Shown here: positions 1-12,077 of the stretch, in pieces | Position numbering within the stretch: the first letter of the stretch is position 1 | Layout: every line of letters starts with the position of its first letter | From: Mauremys mutica | Taxonomy: Eukaryota > Chordata > Testudines > Geoemydidae | Direction of reading: 5' to 3' | Assembly (NCBI RefSeq): GCF_020497125.1 | Contig: NC_059079.1 | Span: forward strand, 47,379,114-47,443,113 | Length of the DNA: 64,000 nucleotides | The notes under the pieces: generated by a model | Databases searched by the model: none | What the model saw: only the letters and a program-made list of their open reading frames with translations | Told to the model about the DNA's origin: nothing | Translations under genes and position numbers: made by a program

Positions 1-1242
1 ACATACTCCTTTTACCTTAGGTGGGGGTTTATCCTTACACTTATGTTAACTGAAGGGTGAGTTCACACCTCTCAGTCTCCATGAGGTTTTAACTCAACCC
101 ATAACAAGTTTTCTGCCAGTGCATTACACTATTTTACACCCATTGGCACACAACACCAAAGGATCTGGACAAATGTGTGCAGTTGCAATGGCCACTAACT
201 GCCAAATATTCAAAAGGGCCTCAATCCAGCCTCTAATTTTGATCCTGCAATTTTAAATGATGGATTATCACATAGTGGAGCAGTAGATTTGCTTTTCTCG
301 TCTCCTTTAATAAACAATAGCTTCTCTCTGAGTGATGGATTAACAACAATAGGCCTCATGAAAAAAACTGTATTTTGTGGAGCCTTTGAAAGAGGATAAA
401 CTGGATGTGCACCAAAAAGGGCTATGACATTGTCAGAGAGATGGGTGGAGAAGTTAGATTTTTCTGTTAAGAAAGGCTTTAAAAAAGCCAATTTTAAAAT
501 AGTGTGTTTCAGGTGCCTCTTGAGGACCTGATCCAAGACCTATAGAAGTCAGTGGGGGGAGTCCCTTTGACCTGAATGGACTTTGGACCAGCCCCTAAAT
601 GAAACACGCTACTCACTGATGGCCTTCAGTTTTTAACTCAGCAGCAAAGAGTGAATCCTCCCAAAGCAATTGATGAACAATAATGAAACATCCTATTTTT
701 TTCCATCAAGCTGCTTCAAATTTTCCCTTTTGTTTCTTTGAGGTCTCGGTGAAATTAGATCATTTATTTATCTCTAAATCCATTCCTAAACTAAATTATT
801 TGTGTTCATAATTACTTTTTAATGGAAAGGAATTTTCACTGTATATTGTTGCACCAACAATCTATTAAGTGTAGGGTAAACACTGAAAATGAATCAAGAG
901 CAAACCGAGACTGCTGATTTACTAAATGTGTGGCTTCTTCATATCTCTCTTCTTATGCAGGGCAAAGAGGCTCAGCAATTTTCAGTTAATTATCTATTAT
1001 AGCACTTTAACTTCCGATAAACTTCAAAGTGGCCAGGCAATATAAATGTAGAACTGATAACTCCAAGGAACATGAAACTCCCCTCATTTAAAAAAACCAA
1101 CCTGTCTCACTCCCGAAAAGGGAACTTTGATATCCTCAATCAGCCTCAGCTATATCTATCCAGTTTACATCCTTGACATAGCTAGAGAAATATATTCACC
1201 CATTTGTGTGAGAGCAATTGAGCACAAAATAGTGATGGGAGG
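1..1242. other. Non-coding DNA, nothing recognised
   Basis: AT-rich sequence without a recognisable gene, repeat family, inverted repeat or tandem array. Open frames here are short and have no family resemblance. Confidence 0.6.
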
Positions 1243-1999
1243 TGTGATGGGTTGCCCCCGCCCCTCTAGGGTGCCATCTGATGTACTGGGGTCCTACTGA
1301 GCCCGCTGGTTCCACCAGCATGGGCTCCCTCACCTTGTCCTGCTGTGCCAGGCCCTCGAGCCTCTTCTAGCACACATATAGGTAGGGACACGCCCAGCTA
1401 CAGAAAGAAACAGATAGTGAAATCAGCTCTGCATGGGAAGAATCAGCTAGGAGATTGTCCAGTACTCAAGTGCACACCCCCTCTGGAGTGTAAACCCAAA
1501 ATTGTATTGTCTTGCGCTGCACAGAAATCTGTACAGCATAAACTCATGAAAATCACCCCATCCCTCAATGTGGAGGGAGATATGCACAGATCTTGTCCCA
1601 CCTCCCCATTATGAATTGCATAAGCTGGTTTAAAGAGAATAAAACAAGTTTATTAATTACAAAGGATCGATTTTTTTTAAGTGTTTATAAGGATTAGCAA
1701 ACAGATCAAAGCAGATTACTGAGCAAATAAAACAAACAATCAAACTAAGCTCAATACATTAAAGAAACTGGTTACAAGTAGTAATATTGCACCCTAAATA
1801 TTGTTTTAGGCATTTCTTTCACAGGCCAAACACCTTTTCCAGCCTGGGCTCAGCTCTTCTCCCTCTCCCCTGAGTCCTTGTTTCTTACATGTTCTTAGCA
1901 GTCATCCTGGGTGGCGATTCAGTGAAGAATCAATCACTGATTACCTCACTGCCCTGCCTTAAATAGGATTTACATATGGCAGGAATCCTTTGTCTCTCT
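1243..1999. repeat. Dispersed repeat, LTR-like or unclassified
   Basis: Begins with TGTGATGGGTTGCCC and runs through a GC-rich part into an AT-rich stretch and then a pyrimidine-rich end. It resembles a dispersed repeat I associate with turtle genomes, so family membership is from memory. No coding frame of note and no target duplication found. The right end abuts the next MITE-like piece at about 2000, so it is probably cut there. Confidence 0.45.
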
Positions 2000-2112
2000 G
2001 GGTATATCTATACTGCACAGTTGTTGCCAAAACTTTTGTCTTTTGCGGGTACTTAAAAAAGCCCTCCCACAAAAGACAAAAGTTTTGCCGACACAGAGGA
2101 CGGTAAAAAAAT
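2000..2112. repeat. Harbinger-type MITE fragment with internal inverted repeat
   Basis: Starts GGGTATATCTATACTGCA, the terminal motif shared with the Harbinger elements at 37542 and 60880. It holds a 20-bp inverted repeat, 2026-2045 against 2070-2089, with one mismatch and a 24-bp spacer. No matching right terminus was found, so it looks truncated. Confidence 0.5.
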
Positions 2113-2615
2113 TATATTTACCAAACTCATGGGTGTTTAGAGCCAGGTTTCTTATTACACGAGCATTAATAGGACTATTACATGAGCATTAATAGGACTA
2201 TTCACATAGAACCACATTATGCCTAGCCTTTATGCAGATGGGAAAGTTGCATGGAAAAAAGTAATTAAAGCACCTAACTTTAAGCATGTGAGTACTTCCA
2301 CTGAAGTCTCATGCAGTCAGATTACAGAGATGATTGTAGAGAAACATAAGCCCGGGAGACTACTCACACACTTAAAGCCCAGCACATTCTCAAGCATGTT
2401 GCTGAATGAGTGCCATGGTTAGTATAGAGTTAATATCTGGATCCCTCATTCAGTGCTATACTGAATATTAAAAAACATTCAAATCCAGCTGAAGGGAATG
2501 GGAAGCTAGGGTGACATTCTGAAAATTCTGAGTACAAGAGCCACTCAGAGGAGTAAAGTTACAGAGAAAAACAGCAGCACTCTGATTGGCTATCAGCCAA
2601 GTAGAATACTGGGAT
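2113..2615. other. Non-coding DNA with a weak old palindromic repeat
   Basis: Nothing coding. Around 2260-2310 a stretch with the wording of the short palindromic repeats seen elsewhere (TAACTTTAAGCATGTGAGTA) suggests a very diverged copy. The motif GCATTAATAGGACTATT occurs twice near 2163-2200, a short direct repeat. Confidence 0.4.
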
Positions 2616-3352
2616 TCACTTGTCTGTTACAGCTCCATTTTGTTTCTTAAAGCTGTCCCCTTACTCCATTTTGTTCTTGTTCTCCTCTGTGGCCACCCTT
2701 CCCTGGCTGTTAAGTTGTTACCAGGGCCTCTGCCCTTCTCAAAGGGAGGGCCCCTTAAGTTGTTTAACGAAAGCCATTGCCCTTCTCAAAGGAATGGCCA
2801 CTTATGCTAAGTGGGACCACTGCCCTGTTCAAAGGGTTAGTCCTGTTATCACCTTGTTAAAACCTGGGCTGGGTGTAGGGTAGGCTCTATCCAGAGCTGC
2901 AAGACTATTGTGTTTTTAAGATCCTGGGCATGAGTCATACCTCTGGGCTCAGGACTAGTCCTAACATGCCTCTGTGGCTACCTGCAGTTTTTCCCTGCTT
3001 GCTCTCCTCCCTGTGAGAAGGGGAACCAATCAGAGTTACTGGCGGGAAGCTGCCAGGGTTTGCCTTTAAAAACAGACATTTTGAACAGACTTCAGAAAGG
3101 TTCTTGCATTGCTGCCTGGTCTGATCAACCAGGGGTTCTGGGGGTCCTTTCTCCGCTCTCGTTTTATTTTTGAGCGTACCCCCGTTTTTGAACCCCCCCC
3201 CACGAAGAACGAATTGCTGCCTGAGAGATCTCCTGATTATCAAGACTGTACCAAGCCTTCTGATGTTCTTGCTGCTTCTGCCTCTGTTGCTGCCTTGGGG
3301 GATGGTAAGAATCCCTCTGTGAAACTTTCTATACTTTTATTTTATTATTTTA

Positions 3353-3512
3353 GCTGCTGGCTCTGTCTCCCCAGCACACAGACTCAAGCTAAACCTTGGT
3401 CTGTGTCCTAAAGCCTCTCTTACCACCACCACCCCCCTTATCCTGGCTGCTGGCTCTGTCTCCCCAGCACACAGACTCAAGCTAAACCTTGGTCTGTGTC
3501 CTAAAACCTCTC
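3353..3512 (+). repeat. Tandem duplication inside the LTR
   Basis: A unit starting GCTGCTGGCTCTGTCTCCCC occurs at 3353 and again at 3446, a period of 93 bp, with about 60 bp nearly identical. Near identity suggests slippage or duplication shortly before or after insertion. Confidence 0.8.
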
Positions 3513-4306
3513 TCTTAAACTCTGTGGCACTCTGCCACTAAAAATAAGTTTGTGCTGCTGCTAAGTTCTGCTCCTGTGGGCTTTGCCTTGGACTGTTTTC
3601 AGCTGTATCCACTGCTGCAGTCACCCCCCCCCCTTCTTTGGAGCTGTGTCCTGGACACACACCACTCAGCCCTCTGGAACTATCCTTAGCATAAGGTGCA
3701 CCCATTAAGTTAAGTTTAGCATTATACTTTTGTAAGTTAGGCTTAGAGAATTGTTGCATTGTGTTTTAATTTGTGTAGTCTTGGTTAAGTTAGCTCATAA
3801 ATAAGATTTTGCTGTGTTCTTTATAATTGTAATTGTCTGTCTTCCCACTGCAAACACCCCCCCCCCAGCTTCTCTGTGTCTTTCTACCTTGTTACACTCT
3901 CTCTGCTGCTTAAGCTTGCAACCTGTTTGCTCTGTCTCACTAAGTTTAAATCTCTAGCATAAAACCCCATTGGTTACTTTCTTCCTTTCTGGTACCCCTC
4001 ACATTCTACATTTACACCACTGTGACACATTTTTACCTGGAATTGTTTGTTATTTAACACATTTTATCCATAACTGTTAGTTGGTTATATGCTGCTGTGA
4101 CACACCTTTTAACATAGAAATCGCTAGCTACTTGTTACATTTATACCTCAGTGTTAACTGATTACCCACTGTATTGCATCCTACTGTGTTGTACCCCACT
4201 ATTGAAACTCCCTTACTGTTCACCAAAAAGGAACCCCTCCCCAATTGTCTACCTTAACAACCCCATACCCCTCACTATTGAATTTTCCCTGTTTTTGTAT
4301 TTTCTT

Positions 4307-4312
4307 AATAAA
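4307..4312 (+). promoter_or_regulatory. Polyadenylation signal of the solo LTR
   Basis: AATAAA followed by a GT-rich stretch (GTTTATTTTGC, then CCCGTGTGG), 67 bp before the LTR end. It would mark the end of R in the LTR. Confidence 0.6.
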
Positions 4313-4384
4313 GTTTATTTTGCACCCCACCCGTGTGGTAATTGCTCCCCAAGATCCCATATACCTGCTGGCAGGGACATCACT

Positions 4385-5250
4385 CAGTACAGTGACTGAG
4401 AAGTAACTGCATTGTGACTATGCATATGAGACACCCACCACTAGTCAGAACGCTGGGAACTGCATTGCTGAGGGAGAAAAAAACCCTGTAGTTATTCAAC
4501 AGTAACAGTACAACATCTCTGCACTCTGACTGCATGAGCCACTTCCACTGCAGTAAAGTAGGATATATATTTTATACTCTCAATATAGATTGAAGGGATA
4601 GTGAAAGTGGGTTTAAGAATTGTTGTCTGCGATTGGGAAAATGCAGTAGGAGGCTTGTATTGCTTTTGGGGTAATCTGTAGGCTGGGTTGGGGGCCTTAA
4701 TGTAACATTCCATTGGCATTGTTTTATTTAAATTGTGTAATTTTCCTAGAACCTGGGATAGGTACAGTGGAAAAACTCTGAATAAGTGAATCCAAATAAA
4801 TATTGTATAAATATTTTCTAGGAGTAGATTACACTCCCCACACCTACCTTATTTACATTAAACTAGTTTATATACTGACTTTTCCTATTCAGCCAGCACA
4901 ATATTATCCCTAGATAGGAGCAAACAGCTACACATTTAGCTGTTGTTGATTACATTAATTACACACAGCAGCAGTTGACATGTCTGCAAACCAGCAACAA
5001 TTAAAATGAATCCCCACATGTTATACCATGTGTCTTAAATCTAGAAAATAAATCTAGATTAAAGATTCCAAGATGTCCTCTCACAAGAAAGTACATGTGT
5101 AGGCGCTCTTCAAGCTTTATAATTACTATTTTTAAAACACCCATCCTGTCCATTTGTACTCCCTGCTGACTCCTTCACTATCTCATTGCACATATGAAAT
5201 CAGTATATCTGATTAAAAAATAAAAGAGTGAGCTACTGGAAGAGTCAATA
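4385..5250. other. Non-coding DNA, nothing recognised
   Basis: AT-rich sequence with no supported gene or repeat family. Open frames are short and lack any domain. Confidence 0.55.
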
Positions 5251-6396
5251 GGCTAGATTCACAAAGGAATTTGGGTGCTAAAGTCCAAAAATTAGATACC
5301 TAAAGCTTCTGCTTAGCTACCACCTTACCCTATAGGCAGCTAAATTCCCTAGAGACCTTAGGGGACTTTAGCAACAGAAACTAAGTGCCAAATATTGTGT
5401 CAGTAGGCATATGAACAGCCCCCCAGTGCCCGACACTTATCTCATACCTACACCCTGGTGGGATCTTCAACTAACTGTTTCACCACCCAGGTCACCTATG
5501 GGGCCTGATCCAGTAGGCAGCCTCTGAGAATGCCTACTGATTGGGATTCAAACACAAATAGGATGAAAGACTCCCTTCCTTATAACTTTTAGCACAATGT
5601 TTAGAGCATTCATCCAGGATGCAGGAGACTCGGGTTCAAATTACTCTCTACCTAATGTGGGATTTGAACCCATCTCCCACAGGAGTGCACTATCCACTGG
5701 GCTATCAGATTTCTCTCACTCTAACCTATTGAAGCTGTTTCACTCCATATAAATAAATAAATATTTACTGAGCCAAAGAGCCAGTGATAAAGACTCTAAC
5801 CACTGGACCACAGGGCACTTCTGTGAGAGACATGGGTTTAAATCACTGTTGTGATGACTAATTATTTATACAAAATATAACTGCTTCAACAGGAGACCCA
5901 GAGTCCTACCCCAGAATACCCCATAACCCAGTAATTAGGGCATTCAAAATCCTTCTTTACATCATACAGAGGGCACATCTGAACCCAGGTCTCCCTCATC
6001 CTACGTGAGTGCTCTGACCACTGGACTAAAGGGGGACACAGGCACCACCTCCTCATTTTTTTTTGTAAGAAAGGCATGTAACTCCAGAAGAGGGTTTGCA
6101 ACTTTGAATTCTGAGTGGATGGAGGCACCTCTCTCCAGTCTGGACTTAGGTGCCTAAGTCCTTGAGGGGCAGAGCTTCAGCCACACCACTGTCCTCAGCA
6201 TTTCCTATTGGCTAGTGTAGGCAGCTCCCTGATCAGCTTGCTGACTTTGTTGAATCACCTTCTTAGGTGCCTAACTCTCCCCATGCATTGTATAGGGAGC
6301 CCGGGATTCCATTAGGGCTATAGATTCCTTTGGTAGCAGAGTTCATAAAGCAAGGCATTGCAACACTGAGCCTAAGTCCCTTTTGTGGATCTAGCC
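5251..6396. mobile_element. Non-autonomous DNA transposon with TIRs and internal tRNA-like segments
   Basis: Left end GGCTAGATTCACAAAGG and right end CCTTTTGTGGATCTAGCC are inverted copies of each other. Between them the phrase GGTGCCTAA and its complement recur, and tRNA-like stretches appear in both directions: plus near 5600-5650 (box-B-like GGGTTCAAAT) and minus near 5970-6030 (complement of a GAGCACTCACGT...GACCTGGGTTC pattern). No transposase frame. No clear target duplication could be fixed, so the superfamily is left open. Confidence 0.55.
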
Positions 6397-8246
6397 AAAC
6401 TATTTCAAGCATGGAGCTAATGTAAATGCTGAAACCAAAAGCTCACTCAATCTAATTTTTCTTGTAATTGAGATATACATCAACAAATGGTAGGAAAATC
6501 AGTAAGTGTTCCCAACTGACAGCCCCAGAAACAAATCCAATTTATCAAATGAGGCACAGAATGTAAAGTAACGATTTAAGTACCTCATTCTTGTTCTGGA
6601 TACCTGAGTCTAGCAGAGTTGTTTCTGTGGTGTGGATACTTGTGCCCTTGCAAACTCATTTCACCTAGTCATCACACGCCATCACATAGTTATGACTTTC
6701 TTTCACTTTCTTATTGGGATGTATGATATGTGATGACCTGAGGATGTCATCACATATGGAGTACTGCGAGAAACCTCCTCCAGGATAGATTCTGAGAAAC
6801 ACTAGGGGAAGAAAGAAGAGAAGAAACAGGCTGTTACTCAGCTAAGTTTGAAGCAGGGAGTTGAGAGTCCACTCTCCTTGAGCCTCAGTTTAATGGTACA
6901 TTAGAAAGGAGCTCCCCTGCTGACTGGGCAAAAGCCCCTCCGCCCCTCAAAAAATGGGGCAAGGTCTTAGCTTTGTCATTTTATTTTGTGAGTGTTGCAT
7001 CCACAGAATATCTTTGCTCAGGAGATGAGCAAGATTCTGATGCACAGATTTCTGATCACGACTGAGCAGATAAACCTTACAATAGCTGGATGGAATATTG
7101 TGGGTGGGGGTTCAATAGGTCTCAGCTCACACTCTGGAACAGAGATTAAATGCCCCTGTATATTTGTAAAACACTGTGCTTCTTGAGGTCCATCTGTGGG
7201 ACTCTAATTCAAAAGCTTTTTTTCCCCTATCAGTGAGTGGCCATTTCACAACATCCTGGACTAGAGCTCAAATAACTCTGGGGCGGGTGGGGGGAGGAAG
7301 GGAAAAAAATTAAGCAAAATTTAAATATGAATAAAAGGAAAGGCATTTTCATAACATTTTAAATTAGATGTTAACTTTTTAATTTATTGAACCAGAGCAG
7401 GGATTAACAACTATCTCCCACATACTGCAGATATGTGCATTAATGATCTCAAGTTTCGAAGAGAAGATAAATCTCTAAGGACTATGGATTGCTCTACATT
7501 TTTATACATGTACTGTAAATAGTTCTTCAGATAATTTTTATCTATCAGACCAAACTCTTTATCCACTAGAACTGAAGTTACAGACCTACAGATACTATAA
7601 TTCTCACAGACTCAGAACCTGAAAAGACATAATATAGTTGTATACAGCATATTTCCTTACACTAGTGGAAATACATCAGCCTCTATTGGAATCCTCTAGG
7701 TCCTTCTGGTTTCTGTTGGTTTCCACTCATTTTTATCAACTGCTATTAGAGCATCAGTAGTGGCAATCAGATTAAGATTTCTGATGTTTTATTCCAAAAC
7801 CTAGTAGCCAGTAAGAACAGGCTGAAAATTTACAATTGGAATTTTCCATCTTGAGGAAAATCTTCCTCCACTATCACTTGCTCCAAAGTCCATAGGTGAA
7901 TGCAATGGAAAATCAGGCCATAATATCTAGCACAATTTGGGTGCTTTATAAAACAAAACAGAATACTGAAAATAATAAGTGTGATGTTAATATTACATAT
8001 TTTTTGCTTAATACACAAATGAGGGCCTAAGTCTTACAAGCTGATTTGCATGGACAGACTCTTAAACCTACTGCAGTCCCACTGAGGCTCTGCACCAGTA
8101 CAGGGATCTGACTGAATACATCAGTTTGCAGGATCTGAGCAATAGATTTTTCAGGAAATCAAGATAATGTAATACAAGATTTAACCATACAGATCAAATT
8201 ATTGATCCATCCAGCCCTGTATCCAGTCTCCGGCAGTGGTTAATAT
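6397..8246. other. Non-coding DNA, nothing recognised
   Basis: Mostly unique-looking AT-rich sequence with a G-rich patch near 7280. No domain-bearing frame and no clear repeat boundary. Confidence 0.55.
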
Positions 8247-8715
8247 TGTGATAAACTCAGGACAGACAGCTGCAAGAACAGGGTAGAAATCTGTCTCAGA
8301 GGGTTAAAAGGCCCTCTTCCCTGTCAACTGAGAGGGAGGGGTTTAACTACAGGTCAGTCCGGTTCAGCTGAGAAGGGGTTACCAGAGTATCAATTAGAAT
8401 CAGCTGAGAGGGAGCTACCTGAGGTTAATTAGGATCAGCTGATTCCAACTAAGGGCTGCCTGAGACCTTTTTAAACCCTCCCCTTGGGGAAGAAGAGAGA
8501 GAAGGAGTTCTGCTGCCAGTAGGTTAGGATCAGCAAGACAGTGAACCTCACCAGGAGAAGAGGCAATATTCCCTCCCATAAGGGAGAAAAACAAGCTAAA
8601 AAGACTGGTGGAGAGAAGGAATGGACTTCCACTGTGCTACCAAGAGGGACTATTTTACCCAAGCCTGTCTTGCCAGGGCTAAAAGCAGCGGAGACTGAGA
8701 AGGTGCCTTGCCACA
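8247..8715 (+). mobile_element. LTR-like repeat (469 bp)
   Basis: Starts TGTGATAAAC and ends TTGCCACA, flanked by ATAT on both sides (8243-8246, 8716-8719). The flank is AT-rich, so a 4-bp match is weak support. A TTTTTAAACCC motif near 8470 could be the TATA region, followed by a purine-rich leader-like stretch. The body repeats the word AGCTGA with AATTAG. I associate this with reptile LTR families from memory. The 81-aa and 60-aa frames inside are chance frames. Confidence 0.45.
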
Positions 8716-8719
8716 ATAT

Positions 8720-10496
8720 TTAGAACTCAGATATCGTGGTGATTGTTACTGTATAAGTAGCTAGATAATCCAGCATATAAGGGACCAAGTAGTTGTACAA
8801 ATCTGTCTAAGGAAGGAACTGTTCTTCATGATCCCTGTGGTGGTCATTTTTCAAGCAGAAGCATGAGATTTACCTGCCCTTATCTTTGTATGCACAACTG
8901 TAGGTGTGGGGGTTGGTTATAAAATGATCCAAGACTTCTGTGCAGCTACATTATTTCACTCTCACCTCAGCAAATCCCACAGCCCAATTCCAGTCTTTGG
9001 GGAGTACAGCATCTCTTTCATTTGTCCTAATACTGACTTCAGGAAGAACTCAATAAAATAAATTTCCCTTAAGCTAAAACTTTTTATGCCAAGTTTAATT
9101 CCTTTGGGCCAAATTCTGCCTTTGTCTATACATACATAGCTCCTATTGATTTCAGTGTGAACAGCACACTTGAATCCCAAAAGAGGATTCAGCCCAGAGC
9201 CTGAGCAGGTCAACCTCTGTAACCATATGGAGCCCCAACAAAGTTGTTCTTCTAAAGCTAGTTATAGAATCTGGGCATTAGAATGGAAAAGCTTAACTAG
9301 TGCAGGGCAACTATCCTGCTCTGTGATTATTTCTTGCCTATTAAAATAGATAGCAAATAGTGTTACTTTATAAAGTAGGTAAATTTACTTAAAAACACCA
9401 AAGAAACTGAATTTACAACTAAGACCCACTGCAGAGGAGAGAGACTTGACATATATATTGCATAATATAAATACATGGCAATCAATGAAATGCTTTTCTG
9501 GCATTATCTTTATCATTCCTTTAAATCAAGTGTAGGGAATCAACAACAGGAAAACCAGAACCCTCTCAGAAATAAGGATAATTATGGAAAGTTCTGACAC
9601 CAACAGAAAATAAATTATCGAGAGCTGTGTTTGGTGGATTGATAGTAAGACTGACAGCATGGAGATTTAATCAACTAAACATGTTTTAAACATTCCCTAA
9701 AAGACCTTATAAATAATCATCAGGGTTTAAACTTATTACATGTCACAGCCAGAGCGTGTGAAGCTTGGCTGTTTCTCTTCAGTGCATGTGAACTTGAGGT
9801 TTTTTTCACTTAGATTCACACACCTCGGAGTTGTGCTGAGTTTCAGGTTCAATAGCATTAACTGCATCTGAAGCTAAAAATTGGCCCAGGTTCACTTGAG
9901 AGGAGAGTGGTCCTGAACCACAACATTGTGATCCACATCTGAATGACCTCTAATACTGATGTTCAGCTCCAAAGAGTTTTTCACTTTAAAGCTTTGCTAG
10001 TTTGCAAATATCTAGTTTAAAAGAAATATCAACCTTTAGTACATAAGAAACAAAAAACCTACTTTCTGGTAAATGTTATTTAACACAGATCTCACATCTT
10101 AATGTAAATTATTCACCTGGAAATTAGCTTCAGCAGCTTTGTTTTTAAATTGTTAATTGGAAGTGCAATATACAAAATTCTTAATTTATTTTCTTTCCCA
10201 TTACTTTCGTACTTCATTGTAACTAATGTGCTGTACAAAGTAGTTAGAAGTATTTCCTGTATTCCCAGACCCCACTACTCGGAATTGTTGATGGTGAGAG
10301 AAATGTACTATTGTGCATAATTCTACTGATATACATTATTAAGAACATTTATTTTAAAGACAAAAATAACATTATAATATTTAACATTTTTGTCCTCATG
10401 AAATACACTTCTCAGTTTCATAAGGACCTCAGATAGAGAGCAGGCAGTCTTATAACATTCTTCAGTATCATTCTCGTGTATAATGAATGAGATTTA
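8720..10496. other. Non-coding DNA, nothing recognised
   Basis: AT-rich, no supported gene. A stretch near 9110-9195 has the CCAAATTCTG...CAGCCC wording of short palindromic repeats seen elsewhere but is too decayed to call. Confidence 0.5.
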
Positions 10497-10790
10497 ACTT
10501 AAGAGAGGAGACTGTGATCCAGTGGGTAAGGCACTGGAGGGGGACTCCAGAGAGCTGGCTTCTATTCCCAACTCTGCTACTAACATGCTATATGATCTTG
10601 GGCAAGTCACTTCATCTTTTTGTGCCCCATTTTCCTTCTCCCGCTGTCTGCCTTGTCTATTTAGATTGTAAGCTCTTTGGGGCAGGGACTGTCTCTTGTG
10701 TGTTTGTACAGTACCCAGTGATATGAGGCCCTGACCTTGAGTGAAGCCTCTAGGTGCTGCTGCAATGAAAATAATAATCATCAATCTCAG
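10497..10790 (+). mobile_element. tRNA-derived SINE with LINE-like tail
   Basis: The head GTGATCCAGTGGGTAAGGCACTGGA followed by TTCTATTCCCAACTCTGC reads like tRNA box A and box B of MIR/CORE-type SINEs. The centre has TTGGGCAAGTCACTTCA, the conserved core. The tail begins GATTGTAAGCTCTTTGGGG and ends in an AATAATAATC run. The same tail recurs alone at 51766-51903 and in a fuller copy at 44985-45195. Non-coding, copied by a LINE partner in trans. Confidence 0.7.
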
Positions 10791-11320
10791 TTTGCTTCCT
10801 TTTCCCAAATTGTGGCACAATTCATATAGTGTGGATGAGTCCTTGTGGACTCAGCATCTAGCAGGAACAAGCTCTTAGGATCAACCAACCACAGTAATGA
10901 CATATAGGAGTAACTTCCTGTCCGCTAGAGCAGCTATAGGAAATTTTAGGCTATTTTTAAAAAGTTTCATATCAGAAACTTGATGTCAGGTGTTACTGAA
11001 TGGGGCAACACTTTCCCCACAATGTGAGTGTAGAGGAACCTGCTATAGCATACAGGGTGAGCTGCCTGCTATGACCTTGTACAGTCTTGATGTCCAATGC
11101 ACATGCAGAGTTTTCTTTTGCAAGTACCCCCAGGGCCCCAGTGTATATGGGGTTGGAGGAAGAAGCAGGCCAGGGTTGAGGGTTTTGTGATTGTAATTAA
11201 ATAAATAATTGGCACAAGAATATGCTTCACATGTTCACAGCATTTAAACAATGTATTAATCTACTATATAGATCTGCCAGCTCTTTCTCCTGCTTGGGAG
11301 AATTCTTCTCCCACCCAGGC
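10791..11320. other. Non-coding DNA, nothing recognised
   Basis: No domain-bearing frame and no repeat boundary recognised. Confidence 0.5.
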
Positions 11321-11324
11321 CCTT

Positions 11325-11560
11325 GTGGACTTCAGGCTTGGATCAGCAAAGAGACTTTAGTGCCTAGAAAATCACTGAGATCCCCAAAGCCTGAGTTAGG
11401 CACCCAGGCTCCCTATATAACAAATGGCTTAGGTGCCTGAGAATGGGATCCACAAAAGCCAGCAAGCTAAGGGGCTCCCTGCCTCAGGTAGCCAATAACA
11501 GCTGCTGAGGAGAGGGTTGTATCCAAAGCCCCACCCTTCTCTCATTCCTAAATGCAGGCT
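11325..11560. repeat. Fragment related to the TIR element at 5251
   Basis: Contains GGATCAGCAAAG, the phrases TTAGTGCCTA and TTAGGTGCCTGAG, and GGATCCACAAAAGCC, which match termini and inner phrases of the element at 5251-6396. Boundaries uncertain. Confidence 0.35.
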
Positions 11561-11879
11561 GGAGGAAGATGCCTATCTCTGGTTGGGTTCCACAGCTGTG
11601 AACTTTCACCTGGAGTGCCATTGTTGTGGTTTGGGGCATGTCGTAATATTTTAGATGGAACATATGGGCCCAAAGAGTCAAAGATGTTAACATGACCCTG
11701 ACAATGTCCAACATTAAACAAGGTTCAGGGTTTGGCATAAAGAAATCTCAGGCTGCTTGCCGTCATGGCAAACACACCATTAAAAAAATCAGACGGGTAG
11801 CCATGTTAGTCTGGATCTGTAAAAGCAGCAAAGAGTCCTGTGGCACCTTATAGACTAACAGATGTATTGGAGCATGAGC

Positions 11880-11907
11880 TTTCGTGGGTGAATACCCACT
11901 TCGTCGG
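11880..11907 (-). ncRNA. Hammerhead-like ribozyme core, left arm
   Basis: On minus this reads CCGACGA, a hairpin (GTGGGTATTCACCCAC), then GAAA, the order of a hammerhead core (CUGANGA, stem II, GAAA). The second core base is changed (U to C). PLE tails are known to carry hammerhead motifs. The cleavage site and stems I and III were not established here. Confidence 0.45.
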
Positions 11908-11918
11908 AAGCATGTGAT

Positions 11919-11946
11919 TCGACGAAGTGGGTATTCAACCACGAAA
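11919..11946 (+). ncRNA. Hammerhead-like ribozyme core, right arm
   Basis: Plus-strand TCGACGA, hairpin GTGGGTATTCAACCAC, GAAA. Two core bases differ from CUGANGA and the stem II pairing is weakened by an extra A, so activity is unlikely. Confidence 0.4.
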
Positions 11947-12077
11947 GCTTATGCTCCAATACGTCTGTTAGTCTATAAGGTGCCACAGGACTCTTTGCTG
12001 CTTTTACCATTAAAAAAATCCTTTTCGCCTTTTATTAAAGATATAAAAAAGGAAAACCTGTTCAAGCATTTGAAATA

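Larger units (their letters stand above)
2621..4379 (+). mobile_element. Solo long terminal repeat (1,759 bp) of an endogenous retrovirus-type element
   Basis: The segment begins TGTCTGTTAC, ends GGCAGGGACA (canonical TG...CA) and is flanked by an exact 5-bp target duplication TCACT at 2616-2620 and 4380-4384. A TATA-like TTTAAAAA lies near 3065 and an AATAAA signal at 4307-4312, so U3-R-U5 order reads on plus. No gag, pol or env frame adjoins it, so it is a solo LTR left by recombination. The length and 5-bp duplication would fit a class III (ERVL/foamy-like) LTR, but family assignment is inference. Poly-C runs occur near 3190, 3630 and 3860. Confidence 0.75.
11791..12005. mobile_element. 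Palindromic Penelope-like element tail dimer
   Basis: A 215-bp insert flanked by an exact 15-bp target duplication ACCATTAAAAAAATC (11776-11790 and 12006-12020). The left half is the PLE 3' tail in minus orientation (from AGACGGGTAGCCATGTTAG through GTGGCACCTTATAGACTAAC), the right half the same tail in plus orientation, so the insert is a near-perfect head-to-head palindrome. The right arm stops at the GCTGCTTTT position and lacks the terminal piece present on the left. One target duplication around both halves shows they entered together. Confidence 0.8.

Noticed and set aside
2621..4379. Complete endogenous retrovirus
   Set aside because: Only one LTR is present and no gag, pol or env text lies on either side.
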